Assembly (NCBI RefSeq): GCF_050409585.1
Contig: NZ_JBNUPE010000006.1
Location: 34,186-98,185 of the forward strand
Direction: 5' to 3'
Source of the DNA: Facklamia sp050409585
GTDB lineage: Bacteria > Bacillota > Bacilli > Lactobacillales > Aerococcaceae
DNA: 64,000 bases
Positions 54,435 to 63,102 of the stretch are shown piece after piece. Both the position numbers and the translations under genes were made by a program. The first letter of the stretch is position 1. Every line of letters begins with the position of its first letter. Under the pieces are notes generated by a model, which saw only the letters and a program-made list of their open reading frames with translations, was not told where the DNA came from and did no database searches.

Positions 54435-55266
54435 ACTCTTTTTTTATAATCTACTTTTTATAATGGGAGGGATAGCTTTATGCTATCCTTTTATTTCACG
54501 TTACCTCTATGACCAAGCCTCACGCGTGGAAGTGAATAGCTATAAGGAGGCTGTGCAACAACTGTCTATACAAGAAGTGGACCGACGTGTTTTTCTTGCC
54601 CAAGCCTACAACGACCAATTAAGTCAGAAAAAAGAGGGCGTTTCAAAGCTTTCGGATCCTTTTTCAGAAAAAGATCATCAAGAAGGACGTGCAGCCTATG
54701 CGCATATGTTGGAGATTAATGAACAAATTGGTGTCATTGATATTCCTAAAATAAATGAATACTTACCAGTTTTTGCTGGAACCAGTGAAGAAGTGCTGCA
54801 AAAAGGAATCGGACATTTAGAAGGGACAAGTCTGCCGGTAGGTGGACTTCACACCCATGCAGTTATTACAGGGCATCGAGGGTTGCCGAATGCACGTTTA
54901 TTTTCGCATTTAGACAAGTTAAAAATAGATGATGTCTTTTATTTTAACAACTTAAATGAAACTTTAGCCTATCAAGTCGATCGAATCGATGTCATCTTAC
55001 CTCATGAAATAGGATATCTTGATATTGTTCCAGAGCATGATTATATGACATTAATTACTTGTACCCCCTATATGATCAATAGTCACCGCCTACTGGTTAG
55101 AGGACACCGTATTCCTTATGTAGAGGATGAATTTGAAAAAGACCGCAAGACCTCTATGAACTTCTTTATCAAGTACCGCTGGCTTTTATTACTCCTGTTA
55201 CTTTTACTACTACTTACTATTCTTTTTTGGCTGTATAATCGAAAAAAGACTGACAATGGAAAGTAG
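54415..55266 (+). CDS. Class C (pilin-polymerising) sortase 1
   Basis: A transpeptidase of 283 residues that joins pilin subunits at the membrane. It has an N-terminal and a C-terminal membrane span, the latter a striking poly-Leu run. The catalytic His is in ITGHRGLP, the Cys in TLITCTPY and the Arg in NSHRLLVRG. The SDPF lid motif near residue 82 is the class C hallmark. The gene begins inside the end of the minor pilin gene. The nearest AAAGGA is about 15 bases upstream, so translation probably depends on coupling. Confidence 0.93.
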   Translation: MKKKKIKLFFYNLLFIMGGIALCYPFISRYLYDQASRVEVNSYKEAVQQLSIQEVDRRVFLAQAYNDQLSQKKEGVSKLSDPFSEKDHQEGRAAYAHMLEINEQIGVIDIPKINEYLPVFAGTSEEVLQKGIGHLEGTSLPVGGLHTHAVITGHRGLPNARLFSHLDKLKIDDVFYFNNLNETLAYQVDRIDVILPHEIGYLDIVPEHDYMTLITCTPYMINSHRLLVRGHRIPYVEDEFEKDRKTSMNFFIKYRWLLLLLLLLLLLTILFWLYNRKKTDNGK

Positions 55267-56124
55267 GTGGCTACAATCAATAGAAGAAATATCAAAGCTG
55301 TTTTAAACATCTTTATTTTCCTTTTGGGTTTGACCTTGGTCGCCTATCCTTTTGTAGCGCGTTATATTCATAACCAAGCGGCAAGAACGCAAGTAGAAGA
55401 ATTTAGGGACCAATCTATCAAAATATCACAAACTGAATTAGACCGTCGGATTGAATTAGCCCATGCTTATAATTCGACCATCCTTCCTAGTATGAATGGC
55501 GTGGTGGATCCTTTTACCAAAAAACAAAAGGAAGGAATTAAAGAATATGCTCGCATGCTCGAAATCAATGAACAGATAGGCTTTATCGATATTCCTAAGA
55601 TTGATCTCTCATTACCTATCCATGCAGGAGCGACTGAAGAAGTCTTACAAAAAGCAGCCGCTCACCTCCAAGGAACCAGCTTACCTGTTGGTGGTAAAGG
55701 AACAAATAGCGTCATTACAGCTCATAGAGGCTTACCTAGCGCCAAATTATTTTCTGATTTAAACAAAATGGAAGTTGGCGACTTATTTTTCCTCCATAAC
55801 TTGCGCGATGATTTAGCTTATCAAGTGATTGAAATCAAAGTGATTGAACCTAATGATTTTGAATCCCTCAAAATTGAAGAAGCAGAAGATCGAGTAACTT
55901 TATTAACCTGCACACCCTATATGATTAATAGTCATCGCTTATTGGTTATTGGTAAACGTATTCCATATCCGAAAGAAAGCGTTCAAGAGACAATAACAAG
56001 AAGACAGCCATCTCCATGGAAGTTATGGCTTACGATTGCGTTAAGCTTATTTATTTTCTTGTCTATTATAGTTTTATTCATCAAAAGAAAAAAAGCTAAT
56101 CGTAGCTTTTCTAGGGTAAAATGA
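55267..56124 (+). CDS. Class C (pilin-polymerising) sortase 2
   Basis: A second class C sortase of 285 residues, parallel to the first along its whole length, evidently a tandem duplicate. Catalytic motifs are ITAHRGLP, TLLTCTPY and NSHRLLVIG. The lid reads VVDPF near residue 81. Membrane spans flank the domain. The start is GTG immediately after the first sortase stop, with GGAAAG upstream. Two sortases with three pilins is the typical arrangement in which one polymerises the shaft and the other adds accessory pilins, though which does which is unknown. A short A/T-flanked hairpin (AAAAGCTA/TAGCTTTT) lies within the final codons and may weakly terminate. Confidence 0.93.
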   Translation: MATINRRNIKAVLNIFIFLLGLTLVAYPFVARYIHNQAARTQVEEFRDQSIKISQTELDRRIELAHAYNSTILPSMNGVVDPFTKKQKEGIKEYARMLEINEQIGFIDIPKIDLSLPIHAGATEEVLQKAAAHLQGTSLPVGGKGTNSVITAHRGLPSAKLFSDLNKMEVGDLFFLHNLRDDLAYQVIEIKVIEPNDFESLKIEEAEDRVTLLTCTPYMINSHRLLVIGKRIPYPKESVQETITRRQPSPWKLWLTIALSLFIFLSIIVLFIKRKKANRSFSRVK

Positions 56125-56171
56125 GTCTATTGATAAGTTGCTGGTCAAAATAAACAATGAGTAATTTGTGT

Positions 56172-56200
56172 TTGAAATTCCTGTTTTTTTTCACTACTAT
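56172..56200 (+). promoter_or_regulatory. Promoter of ktrB-ktrA
   Basis: TTGAAA (56172-56177) and TACTAT (56195-56200) are 17 bp apart. The leader is about 60 bases, too short for a c-di-AMP riboswitch. Confidence 0.6.
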
Positions 56201-56269
56201 AGGAATAGCAAAATTAAAAAAGCTAAACCACGATATAACTAACTTTTGTGCACAGAAGGGTGGAAAGTC

Positions 56270-57625
56270 ATGCTTGTCTATAACCAGTGGAAAAAAGATC
56301 TCATTTCAATCAATCCTGCTGAATTATTCTTCTATAGCTACTTGGGCCTCATCTTAATTGGGAGCCTCTGTTTAAAATTACCTTTTGCAACTAATGAGGG
56401 TGTGCAGACCTCATTGATTGATAGTATCTTTACAGCCGCTTCTGCAGTTTGCGTCACGGGTCTAGCGACTTTAACCACCGCAAGTCATTGGTCGCCATTT
56501 GGTAAAACGGTCATTTTAATTCTCATACAAATAGGCGGTATTGGAATCATGACCGGTGTGGGAACCATTGGTATGTTAATGGGGAGACGGCTGTCTTTTT
56601 CTAATCGTAAGTTCTTAGCAGAAGAAAAAAACACCACTACTTTTAGTGAGGTAGCAGACCTTGTGCGGTATGTCGCTTATTCTACTTTAATTATTGAAGC
56701 CATTGGTGCTGTTTTATTAAGCTTTCAATTTATACCTGAATATGGGGTCATTAAAGGCGTCATCAATAGTATCTTTCACTCTGTTTCTGCTTTTTGTAAT
56801 GCCGGCTTTGATATTATCGGTGACCAAAGTTTTATGGGCTATGTCGATAATAATTGGATAAATATCGTACTAATGTTCTTAATTATAGTAGGGGGACTCG
56901 GTTTTTCAGTTAGCAGAAATTTAATCCACCATTACTTAAATGGAAAGCCTCTTCGCTTGCATACAAAACTTGTTATAGTGACAACAAGTCTTTTAATTAT
57001 CTTACCTGCCTTATTCTTTTTAGTTGTTGAATGGCAAAATCCTAGTACGTTAGGACCCTTAAATCTTGTGGATAAATTTACTGCGGCTTTTTTTCAATCG
57101 GTAACGACAAGAACGGCTGGTTTTGCGACGATCGAACAAGGAGGCTTACGCACCCCGAGCTACTTGGTGACGAATCTACTGATGTTTATTGGGGGGGCAC
57201 CCGGAGGAACAGCCGGTGGCTTAAAAGTTACAACCTTTGCCTTATTAATTCTTTATACTCTGTCGTATTTGCGCGAAAGTCAAGATACCGTTGTCTTTAG
57301 ACGTCGGATTCCTAGGAAGAATATATTGAAATCACTGGCCATTTTCTTTCTTTCTTTTTCTTGGGTGGGTATCGCTTTAATCTTGCTTACCCTCTTTGAA
57401 CCTAATAAGTCACTGGTTAATCTTTATTATGAGATTATCTCTGCTTATGGTACAGTGGGATTAAGCCAAGGAATTACAGCCAGTTTAAGTGTGATGAGTA
57501 AAATAGTGATAATCTTTACCATGATTTTTGGTAAAATTGGACCCATGGCGATGGTGTTTGTCTTCTTCAAATCCAAAGCCTCGAACAATTATCGCGAAGC
57601 ACAAGAAAGTATCTTAGTGGGGTGA
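56270..57625 (+). CDS. ktrB: KtrB-type potassium uptake channel subunit
   Basis: The membrane subunit of a Ktr K+ uptake system, about 451 residues with four channel-like repeats. Pore loops are visible as AVCVTGLAT, SAFCNAGFDI, TRTAGFATI and YGTVGLSQG, each with the conserved Gly of the selectivity filter. The flexible gate GGAPGGTAGGLK follows. The ATG at 56270 has GAAGGGTGG upstream. The frame extends eight codons to a TTG. The regulatory subunit follows after four bases. Confidence 0.93.
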   Translation: MLVYNQWKKDLISINPAELFFYSYLGLILIGSLCLKLPFATNEGVQTSLIDSIFTAASAVCVTGLATLTTASHWSPFGKTVILILIQIGGIGIMTGVGTIGMLMGRRLSFSNRKFLAEEKNTTTFSEVADLVRYVAYSTLIIEAIGAVLLSFQFIPEYGVIKGVINSIFHSVSAFCNAGFDIIGDQSFMGYVDNNWINIVLMFLIIVGGLGFSVSRNLIHHYLNGKPLRLHTKLVIVTTSLLIILPALFFLVVEWQNPSTLGPLNLVDKFTAAFFQSVTTRTAGFATIEQGGLRTPSYLVTNLLMFIGGAPGGTAGGLKVTTFALLILYTLSYLRESQDTVVFRRRIPRKNILKSLAIFFLSFSWVGIALILLTLFEPNKSLVNLYYEIISAYGTVGLSQGITASLSVMSKIVIIFTMIFGKIGPMAMVFVFFKSKASNNYREAQESILVG

Positions 57626-57629
57626 TTAT

Positions 57630-58292
57630 GTGAAGGAATATCTAGTGATTGGCGCCGGAAGATTTGGGCGTAGTTTAGCGGAGAATTTAATGAAATTAGG
57701 ACATGAAGTGATTATTATTGATCATAATGAAGAAAGCATCAACCGAATCGCTCCTTATGTAACCCATGCAATTTGCGCAGATATCAAAAACATTGAGGTT
57801 TTTCATGAGTTAGGGCTAGCGAATATCCAAACAGCCATTATTGCAATTGGATCGGATTTAGAAGCGTCTATATTATCTACCATCACTTTAAAAGAAATCG
57901 GTGTAAAAACAATCATCGGCAAAGCTTCTACCGATTATTATGCCAAAGTTCTTAAAAAGGTTGGCATTGATAAAGTGATTATTCCAGAAAAAGAAAGTGG
58001 CCGTAAATTAGCTTATAGTTTATCCTCTAAGAATCTTGTTGATTATTTTAATATTATTGATGACTATTCCATCTTCGAAGTAACCACCCCTTCATTATGG
58101 GTGGATAAAAGTCTAATCGATTTAGACGTGAGAGCTAAACATGGCTTTAATATAGTTGGAATTATTCGAGATTCGGGTGATTTTCTTGGAAATCCTGAAC
58201 CTCATTCGGTCATCCATAAAGGGGATATGTTGGTAATACTGGGAACCTCAAAAGACTTTATGACGGTTGAGAAGCTGATTAATGAGCAATAA
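57630..58292 (+). CDS. ktrA: KtrA-type potassium channel regulator (RCK)
   Basis: A cytosolic RCK ring protein of 220 residues that gates KtrB. The nucleotide-binding Rossmann motif is VIGAGRFGRSLAENL with the acid in IIIDHNEE. A C-terminal RCK_C domain (about 140-220) is present, where related proteins bind c-di-AMP. The start is GTG with AGTGGGGTG upstream, four bases after ktrB. Confidence 0.94.
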   Translation: MKEYLVIGAGRFGRSLAENLMKLGHEVIIIDHNEESINRIAPYVTHAICADIKNIEVFHELGLANIQTAIIAIGSDLEASILSTITLKEIGVKTIIGKASTDYYAKVLKKVGIDKVIIPEKESGRKLAYSLSSKNLVDYFNIIDDYSIFEVTTPSLWVDKSLIDLDVRAKHGFNIVGIIRDSGDFLGNPEPHSVIHKGDMLVILGTSKDFMTVEKLINEQ

Positions 58293-58321
58293 TTGATCCA
58301 TTGAATAAAGTATCAAATCCT

Positions 58322-58354
58322 GAAACAATCTACATTTTAGATTGTTTCTTTTTT
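58322..58354 (+). terminator. Terminator after ktrA
   Basis: GAAACAATCTA pairs perfectly with TAGATTGTTTC and is followed by TTTTTT. Confidence 0.92.
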
Positions 58355-58455
58355 ATTTTAAATGGGAGGGTTTGAGAACGAACATATTACGCATTTTAAT
58401 ATAAACAATTTGTATCAAACTGTTTCGAGATAAAATATTGATTTTTTTCTAATCG

Positions 58456-58464
58456 TGTTATAAT
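58456..58464 (+). promoter_or_regulatory. Extended -10 promoter of the CAMP-factor gene
   Basis: TGT followed by TATAAT (58459-58464) forms an extended -10 element 32 bp before the ATG. TTGATT at 58438 is a possible but closely spaced -35. Confidence 0.55.
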
Positions 58465-58495
58465 TATTTTATCATAATAGATCGAGGTGGTATTT

Positions 58496-60997
58496 ATGAG
58501 AAAAATGTCAATCATTTTTTCAAGTGCATTATTGCTAGCTAGTGTTGGAACTCCTCTGATGCAACAATCAATATACGCACAAGAAGAAGCGTCAAATACT
58601 TCGCAAGCTTATAGTGCAAATGTACAAGATTTAGCAATAGAAATAGTAAATCAAAAAGACAAATTAGAAGCATTAGAACAAACGGTCTTAGGGACTCCCT
58701 ACGAAGATCTCCTAAATAAAAGTTTTGATATTTTAGAAACAGTCATCTCAGACGCTACTGCAATAGCAAAAGGCGAGGGTATAAATCCTGAAACAATTTA
58801 TGCTTTAAATTCAATAGGGCCACGTCTAACTGCTATTACAGAAGTAATTGAGGCAATTGATTATTCCGTTAATCATTTGAATAATAAAATAATCGATGCC
58901 CACCATATGATGGGATTAAAAATTACACATCTTACATACACTCTGTTGAATCCGCTTTCTTCGAACAATAGTATTGAGAAATTAATTGCTGAATTGAGAG
59001 AAACCAAGAGTGAGGCAGCTGCTCTACCAGATCTCAGTGAAAAAGATACAGCAACTATTTACTCAAAAGCTAAATTAGATAAAGCCATTTGGAATACGCG
59101 TTTTATTCGGGATGAAAAAATATTAGGTAAGATGGGTGCCAATGTCTATCATTCTTTAAATCGCGCAATCACAAAAGCAGTAGGAATTCAACTTGATCCA
59201 AAATCAACCGTTGGAGAAATCGACCAAGCGGTGGCTGAAATTGAAAGTCAACTTAATCAAGCCTTACAAGGTAAAGTTGTAGAAGTCACTAAACGTGATC
59301 GTGTAGCTGATCACAAGGAAGATCTGCTCGTAATTAAAGATAAAGAAGAGCAAATTAAGCATCTGAAAGAAGTTTTAGCGGGTACAAATTATGAAAATAT
59401 CCTTGAAAGAGCTTCAAAATTGGTTGAAAACATCAAGAAAGAAGCCACTCTCGAAGCAAGCATAGCGGGCAAAGTTCCATTAAAGGTTGATACAATTGGA
59501 AGTCGGATTGAAGCATTAGTAACGATCATTGATGGAATTGTATACGCAACGACTGAAGCTACTAATAAAGTCAGCCATGCCCATAAAGACATGGGATATA
59601 CAATCACTAAAGCTTTAATCACTTTAGCAGACCCATTCTCTTCACAAGCTTCAATCGATCATCAAGTACAACAAATCTTAGATCTAAAAGAGGCCATCAA
59701 TGATTATCCAGATTTAACTGAAGAGGACATTGCAACAATCTATGTAAAAGCTAAATTAGATAACGCCATTTGGAATACACGTTTTATCAGAGATAAAAAC
59801 ATATTAGGTAAACTTCCTTTTGAACAGTATAATGATCTTAATAAAACAATTACTAAAGCCGTAGGTGTGCAGTTGGATCCAAAATCGACTGTCAAGGATA
59901 TTAATTTATCCGTTCAACAATTACAAGAAAAACTTCAATCAATTTTAGGTTACGAAGTGGGATCAATCGTATCAAAAGACTTGACACTTCCAGACATTGT
60001 AAAAGATCATAAGGTTGCTTCAGATCTAGAAGAATTAAAAATTGAAGAAGATAAACTGGTAAAAATTTCTGAAAGAGTTCTTTCTAAAAAATATGAAAAA
60101 TCATTAGAACAAGCCTTTAAGTTAATCGATAAACTCGGTGGCGAGTTAAATGGGATAAAACAATCAGATACTATATTTAACCTAAACTCAATTGGTAGCC
60201 GGATGAATGCTTTAAAAAACATTATTGAGTCCATTGATTATGCAACAAGTGAACTCAAAAATAAAGATTTATCTATACATAAAGATTATGGTTTTGCAAT
60301 TACAAGAACACTAGTTACTTTATCAGACCCATTTGCTTCAAAAGAAAAAATTGAAAAAAGAATGGCTGAATTGCAAGCTTTAGAAACAAAAGCAGCCCAT
60401 ACACCCGATCTTCATTTAGATTCTCGTGCTAATATTTATGTTCAATCAATCCTAGATGAAGTGATTTGGAATACAAGATTTAGACGGGATAAAGAAGTTC
60501 TCGGTAAACAACCTTATGAAGTATATTCTAAAATCAATCGGACACTTACAAAAGCAGTTGGGGTTCAATTAAATCCAAATTCTACTTTAAGAGATGTCTA
60601 TTCAATGATTCATGAATTAGAATTATTGTTTGATGATAAGATAACAGAAACCGAAGAAGTGATTGCAACAGAAGTCACTGAAGAAGAAGCTACCATCCAA
60701 GCTCTTAATGATGAAGTTGCTGTGGATGAAGCGATTGAAGCTGATGAAGAAAGTGTTAGTGAAGAAGCTTCCGTAGAAGAAGTGATTGTCGGCGATACTT
60801 TTGAAGAGCTTTCTACAGATGAAGCGATTGAAGAAGAAATAACATCAGTTGAACAAATTGAAGAAACAACGGTTGAGAAATCGGCAGATGACGCTGAAAC
60901 TGAAGAAACTCAACTTGATGCTGAGCAAACAGTTCTTCAAGACGAAACTATAAGTGACCTCTCAATAGAAGAGTCAGCCGTTGAATCAGATCTTTAA
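58496..60997 (+). CDS. Secreted protein of three tandem CAMP-factor modules with acidic tail
   Basis: A secreted protein of about 833 residues. The signal peptide is MRKMSIIFSSALLLASVG to IYAQE. Three copies of the CAMP-factor (Cfb/Cfa) domain follow, roughly residues 45-260, 275-490 and 510-725. Each repeats the same landmarks: an N-S-I-G-x-R start, a H-x-x-M/Y-G-x-x-I-T helix, P-D-L, A-x-I-Y-x-K-A-K-L-D, A/V-I-W-N-T-R-F, and I/L-T-K-A-V-G-V/I-Q-L-(D/N)-P. CAMP factors are co-haemolytic pore-forming toxins, normally one domain of about 250 residues. The last 95 residues are Glu/Thr/Val-rich and disordered, with no LPXTG. The start has GAGGTGG five bases upstream. A terminator follows. Confidence 0.88.
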   Translation: MRKMSIIFSSALLLASVGTPLMQQSIYAQEEASNTSQAYSANVQDLAIEIVNQKDKLEALEQTVLGTPYEDLLNKSFDILETVISDATAIAKGEGINPETIYALNSIGPRLTAITEVIEAIDYSVNHLNNKIIDAHHMMGLKITHLTYTLLNPLSSNNSIEKLIAELRETKSEAAALPDLSEKDTATIYSKAKLDKAIWNTRFIRDEKILGKMGANVYHSLNRAITKAVGIQLDPKSTVGEIDQAVAEIESQLNQALQGKVVEVTKRDRVADHKEDLLVIKDKEEQIKHLKEVLAGTNYENILERASKLVENIKKEATLEASIAGKVPLKVDTIGSRIEALVTIIDGIVYATTEATNKVSHAHKDMGYTITKALITLADPFSSQASIDHQVQQILDLKEAINDYPDLTEEDIATIYVKAKLDNAIWNTRFIRDKNILGKLPFEQYNDLNKTITKAVGVQLDPKSTVKDINLSVQQLQEKLQSILGYEVGSIVSKDLTLPDIVKDHKVASDLEELKIEEDKLVKISERVLSKKYEKSLEQAFKLIDKLGGELNGIKQSDTIFNLNSIGSRMNALKNIIESIDYATSELKNKDLSIHKDYGFAITRTLVTLSDPFASKEKIEKRMAELQALETKAAHTPDLHLDSRANIYVQSILDEVIWNTRFRRDKEVLGKQPYEVYSKINRTLTKAVGVQLNPNSTLRDVYSMIHELELLFDDKITETEEVIATEVTEEEATIQALNDEVAVDEAIEADEESVSEEASVEEVIVGDTFEELSTDEAIEEEITSVEQIEETTVEKSADDAETEETQLDAEQTVLQDETISDLSIEESAVESDL

Positions 60998-61021
60998 TCA
61001 TAGCTTGGTCCGTCTCGTTAG

Positions 61022-61053
61022 AAGCCTAATAGAATCATTCTATTAGGCTTTTT
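61022..61053 (+). terminator. Terminator after the CAMP-factor gene
   Basis: AAGCCTAATAGAA and TTCTATTAGGCTT form a perfect stem around TCA, followed by TTT. Confidence 0.92.
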
Positions 61054-61082
61054 AGTTTGAAATACAATTTATTTATATGGGT

Positions 61083-61241
61083 TTACATAATATACATTAT
61101 CTTATTTTTACAACGGTGACAATTCACATAGCCTCTAACCAGTAAAAAGATGAAAAGCAAACTTAGCATAACTCCAAAAGTAAATGGTAATGGAATCCTA
61201 TCAATAGTACGGGGGCTTTGATTAATAGATATCAGCGCCAA
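61083..61241 (-). other. Possible small membrane ORF or gene remnant
   Basis: The minus strand is open for about 52 codons, with a hydrophobic FGVMLSLLFIFLLV span and a CHRC pair near the end. No ribosome site is visible, and it sits beside decayed genes, so it may be a fragment. Confidence 0.2.
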
Positions 61242-62141
61242 AATAGATGAGACGCTCTTTACTGACTAGGGTTAATTCGGGAGGATAAAAATTAAAGGTT
61301 GGCAAGAAACGATTTAATTCCTTGTAATCATTCGCTAAAGGGATTAGAGGGAATAAATAAACACGACTCAGCCCTCTTTCTGTTTTTTATTGACCACCTA
61401 TCAGAATAATTTCAATCGATCCCCGATTCAAGAATGCTCGAAATAATTGTTTATGAAGCGGATTCCTTGAATTTTATTCAGGAGAATTTTTTGTACTTTC
61501 CTTTTCAAACAGACCATATTGAATCGTGAGTGTTTCATTGCACAATGAAGTTTCAAAGTGGTAAAATTTTACTAAATTTTTTATCAGTGAAAGAATTGTT
61601 ATCAAAACAATACCCAAAGGCATCAAAATTAACAAAGAACCACTCTCTACGATCTAAAGAATTCGATTAAGCCATTCCATAACCATTTGATCAGGTAGCC
61701 ACTAATAAATATATGTTAAAATACCAATAAAGGGGAAAATGGCTTTGATATCTGTTATGGCGTATAAAAATATCTTTAAAGGAAAGATGAAAGCGAACAG
61801 TACTGTCGTCATTTTTTTCAGTTGTTTGAGTACGTAGATCCTTTTGCCCTATAAGGGATTGAAAGGATTCAATTTGTCTAAAGGTAGAAAGGTTGACTGC
61901 AGTTAAAGAAACTTCGGATTCGTCAGGTTCACTTCCTGCCGTTTCTATCAAAAACACTGTAGTATTTGATAAGACTCCCAAGGATACTAAGAGAAAATAT
62001 AGTTAAAAGAGCGAAACTTTTAAACGGTATAGAATCGTTCCCTATCAGCAAAAGGATTATTAAATACATCCTATGTTTAACCGCTCTTATAAAATAAACC
62101 AATATAGCCATCGAATGGAAATGTAATTTATCTGTTTTCAC
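61222..62141 (-). pseudogene. YdbT-like bacterial PH (DUF304) membrane protein, decayed
   Basis: Fragments in several frames match YdbT in order. The N-terminus (62141-61929) has LHFHSMAILVYFIRAVKH and a hydrophobic span. The centre near 61800 has LSFKDIFIRH, and near 61550-61480 a SLCNETLTIQYGLFEKES PH strand. The C-terminus near 61330-61222 has LFPLIPLANDY and ELTLVSKERLIYFGAD. Stops and frame changes separate them. It overlaps the end of the ydbS-like gene as a normal ydbST pair would. Confidence 0.7.
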
Positions 62142-62625
62142 TGTTTGTATCCATCTCAGACTTCATTGAAATTTCTTTTTGAATGTTCGTACCATCTTCA
62201 ATTGATAACCCTGCAATACTGTGACTCGTTGCAGCTGTATGTATGATGACTTTCATCAATTGTGCTTGTCTAAGAAAAGGTCCCTGCTCAGTCTCTATAT
62301 GTTGTATTCTAGAAAAAGGAACATACGTAATTGAGCGAAAAAAATACCCCTTTTGGAAAATTAATTCATCTTCATTCATTTCAAAACGAAAATAGTGATA
62401 GCCATAGTTGACAAGAAATAAATCCAGGATAAACAAAATGAAAACAAGGGCTAGGTACCCACCAATTAGTGCCTGCCAGATCAGTGAGAGTTGATCAATA
62501 GTTTTTAGCAAAGCTGCAACAATCAGTCCACTCCCAAAAGTAATTAAAAAAAGTAAGCACAAAAATTTTTTCCAAACCTTTTTGATCGATACGGGTAATT
62601 TGTTTGCTAATAAAGGATATTCCGT
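62128..62625 (-). pseudogene. YdbS-like PH-domain (DUF304) membrane protein with lost start codon
   Basis: The frame is intact from residue 2 to the stop: two hydrophobic spans, then the DUF304 domain (EDELIFQKGYFFRSIT, VPFSRIQHIETEQGPF, VIIHTAATSHSIAGL). However, the codon seven bases after a perfect AGGAGG is ACG (minus strand 62625-62623), continuing EYPLLANKLPVSIKK. This looks like ATG changed to ACG. No other good start is near. Translation from ACG would be very weak. Its partner ydbT is also broken, so the pair is taken as inactive. Confidence 0.65.
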
Positions 62626-62640
62626 CTTCTCCCCTCCTAA

Positions 62641-63102
62641 AAAATTATGTTCTCTTAATCAATTTAACGAATCTCTTAATAAATTCCAAGCCTCGAAGCT
62701 GACAGTTTTCTTAGTAAATAGTTTCTCCCGATATGGAAAATGTTTAAGGAAAGAAATAATGAAAAAATTCTATTGGAATCTAGTGTGATTTTTAAAAAAG
62801 TTTAGCAGTGGATGGTATTATTTATTAAGCAAAAGTCATTATTAATAGCCTACTTTGAACTTTTTCTGAGTATCTGTCTTCTTTAAAGTACCTTCGCAAT
62901 TCCTTGTCTTCAATAAATTTTTACTACCAACTAGTTTGACATTAAAATCCCCTTTGTTTCCCTCATATTTCAAGGTCATTTCTTTTTTGATAGAACTATT
63001 ATTCTTTGGTATAATGCATGCCTTATTAATTCAACCAATTGTTTTTTTAAAATAAATATGTTAATCTTATAATATATATCTTTTTGGAAAGGAAGTTTAA
63101 TC
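62641..63102. other. Intergenic region before the G5-repeat protein gene
   Basis: This 460-bp AT-rich gap contains no convincing gene. On the minus strand, 62979-62842 is open for 45 codons (MTLKYEGNKGDFNVKLVG to FKVGY). It reads like the C-terminal half of a small secreted or lipoprotein, and the frame continues upstream without a start, so it is probably a remnant. TATAAT at 63068-63073 may be the -10 box of the next gene. Confidence 0.35.

Noticed and set aside
56125..56269. c-di-AMP (ydaO) riboswitch before ktrB
   Set aside because: The leader is only about 60 bases and lacks the conserved motifs; the aptamer would not fit.
56157..56357. 66-codon frame upstream of ktrB
   Set aside because: It spans the ktrB promoter and start in another frame and lacks a ribosome site at its ATG.
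58496..60997. Triple repeat as an assembly artefact
   Set aside because: The three modules are diverged in both DNA and protein, so simple duplication by the assembler is unlikely.
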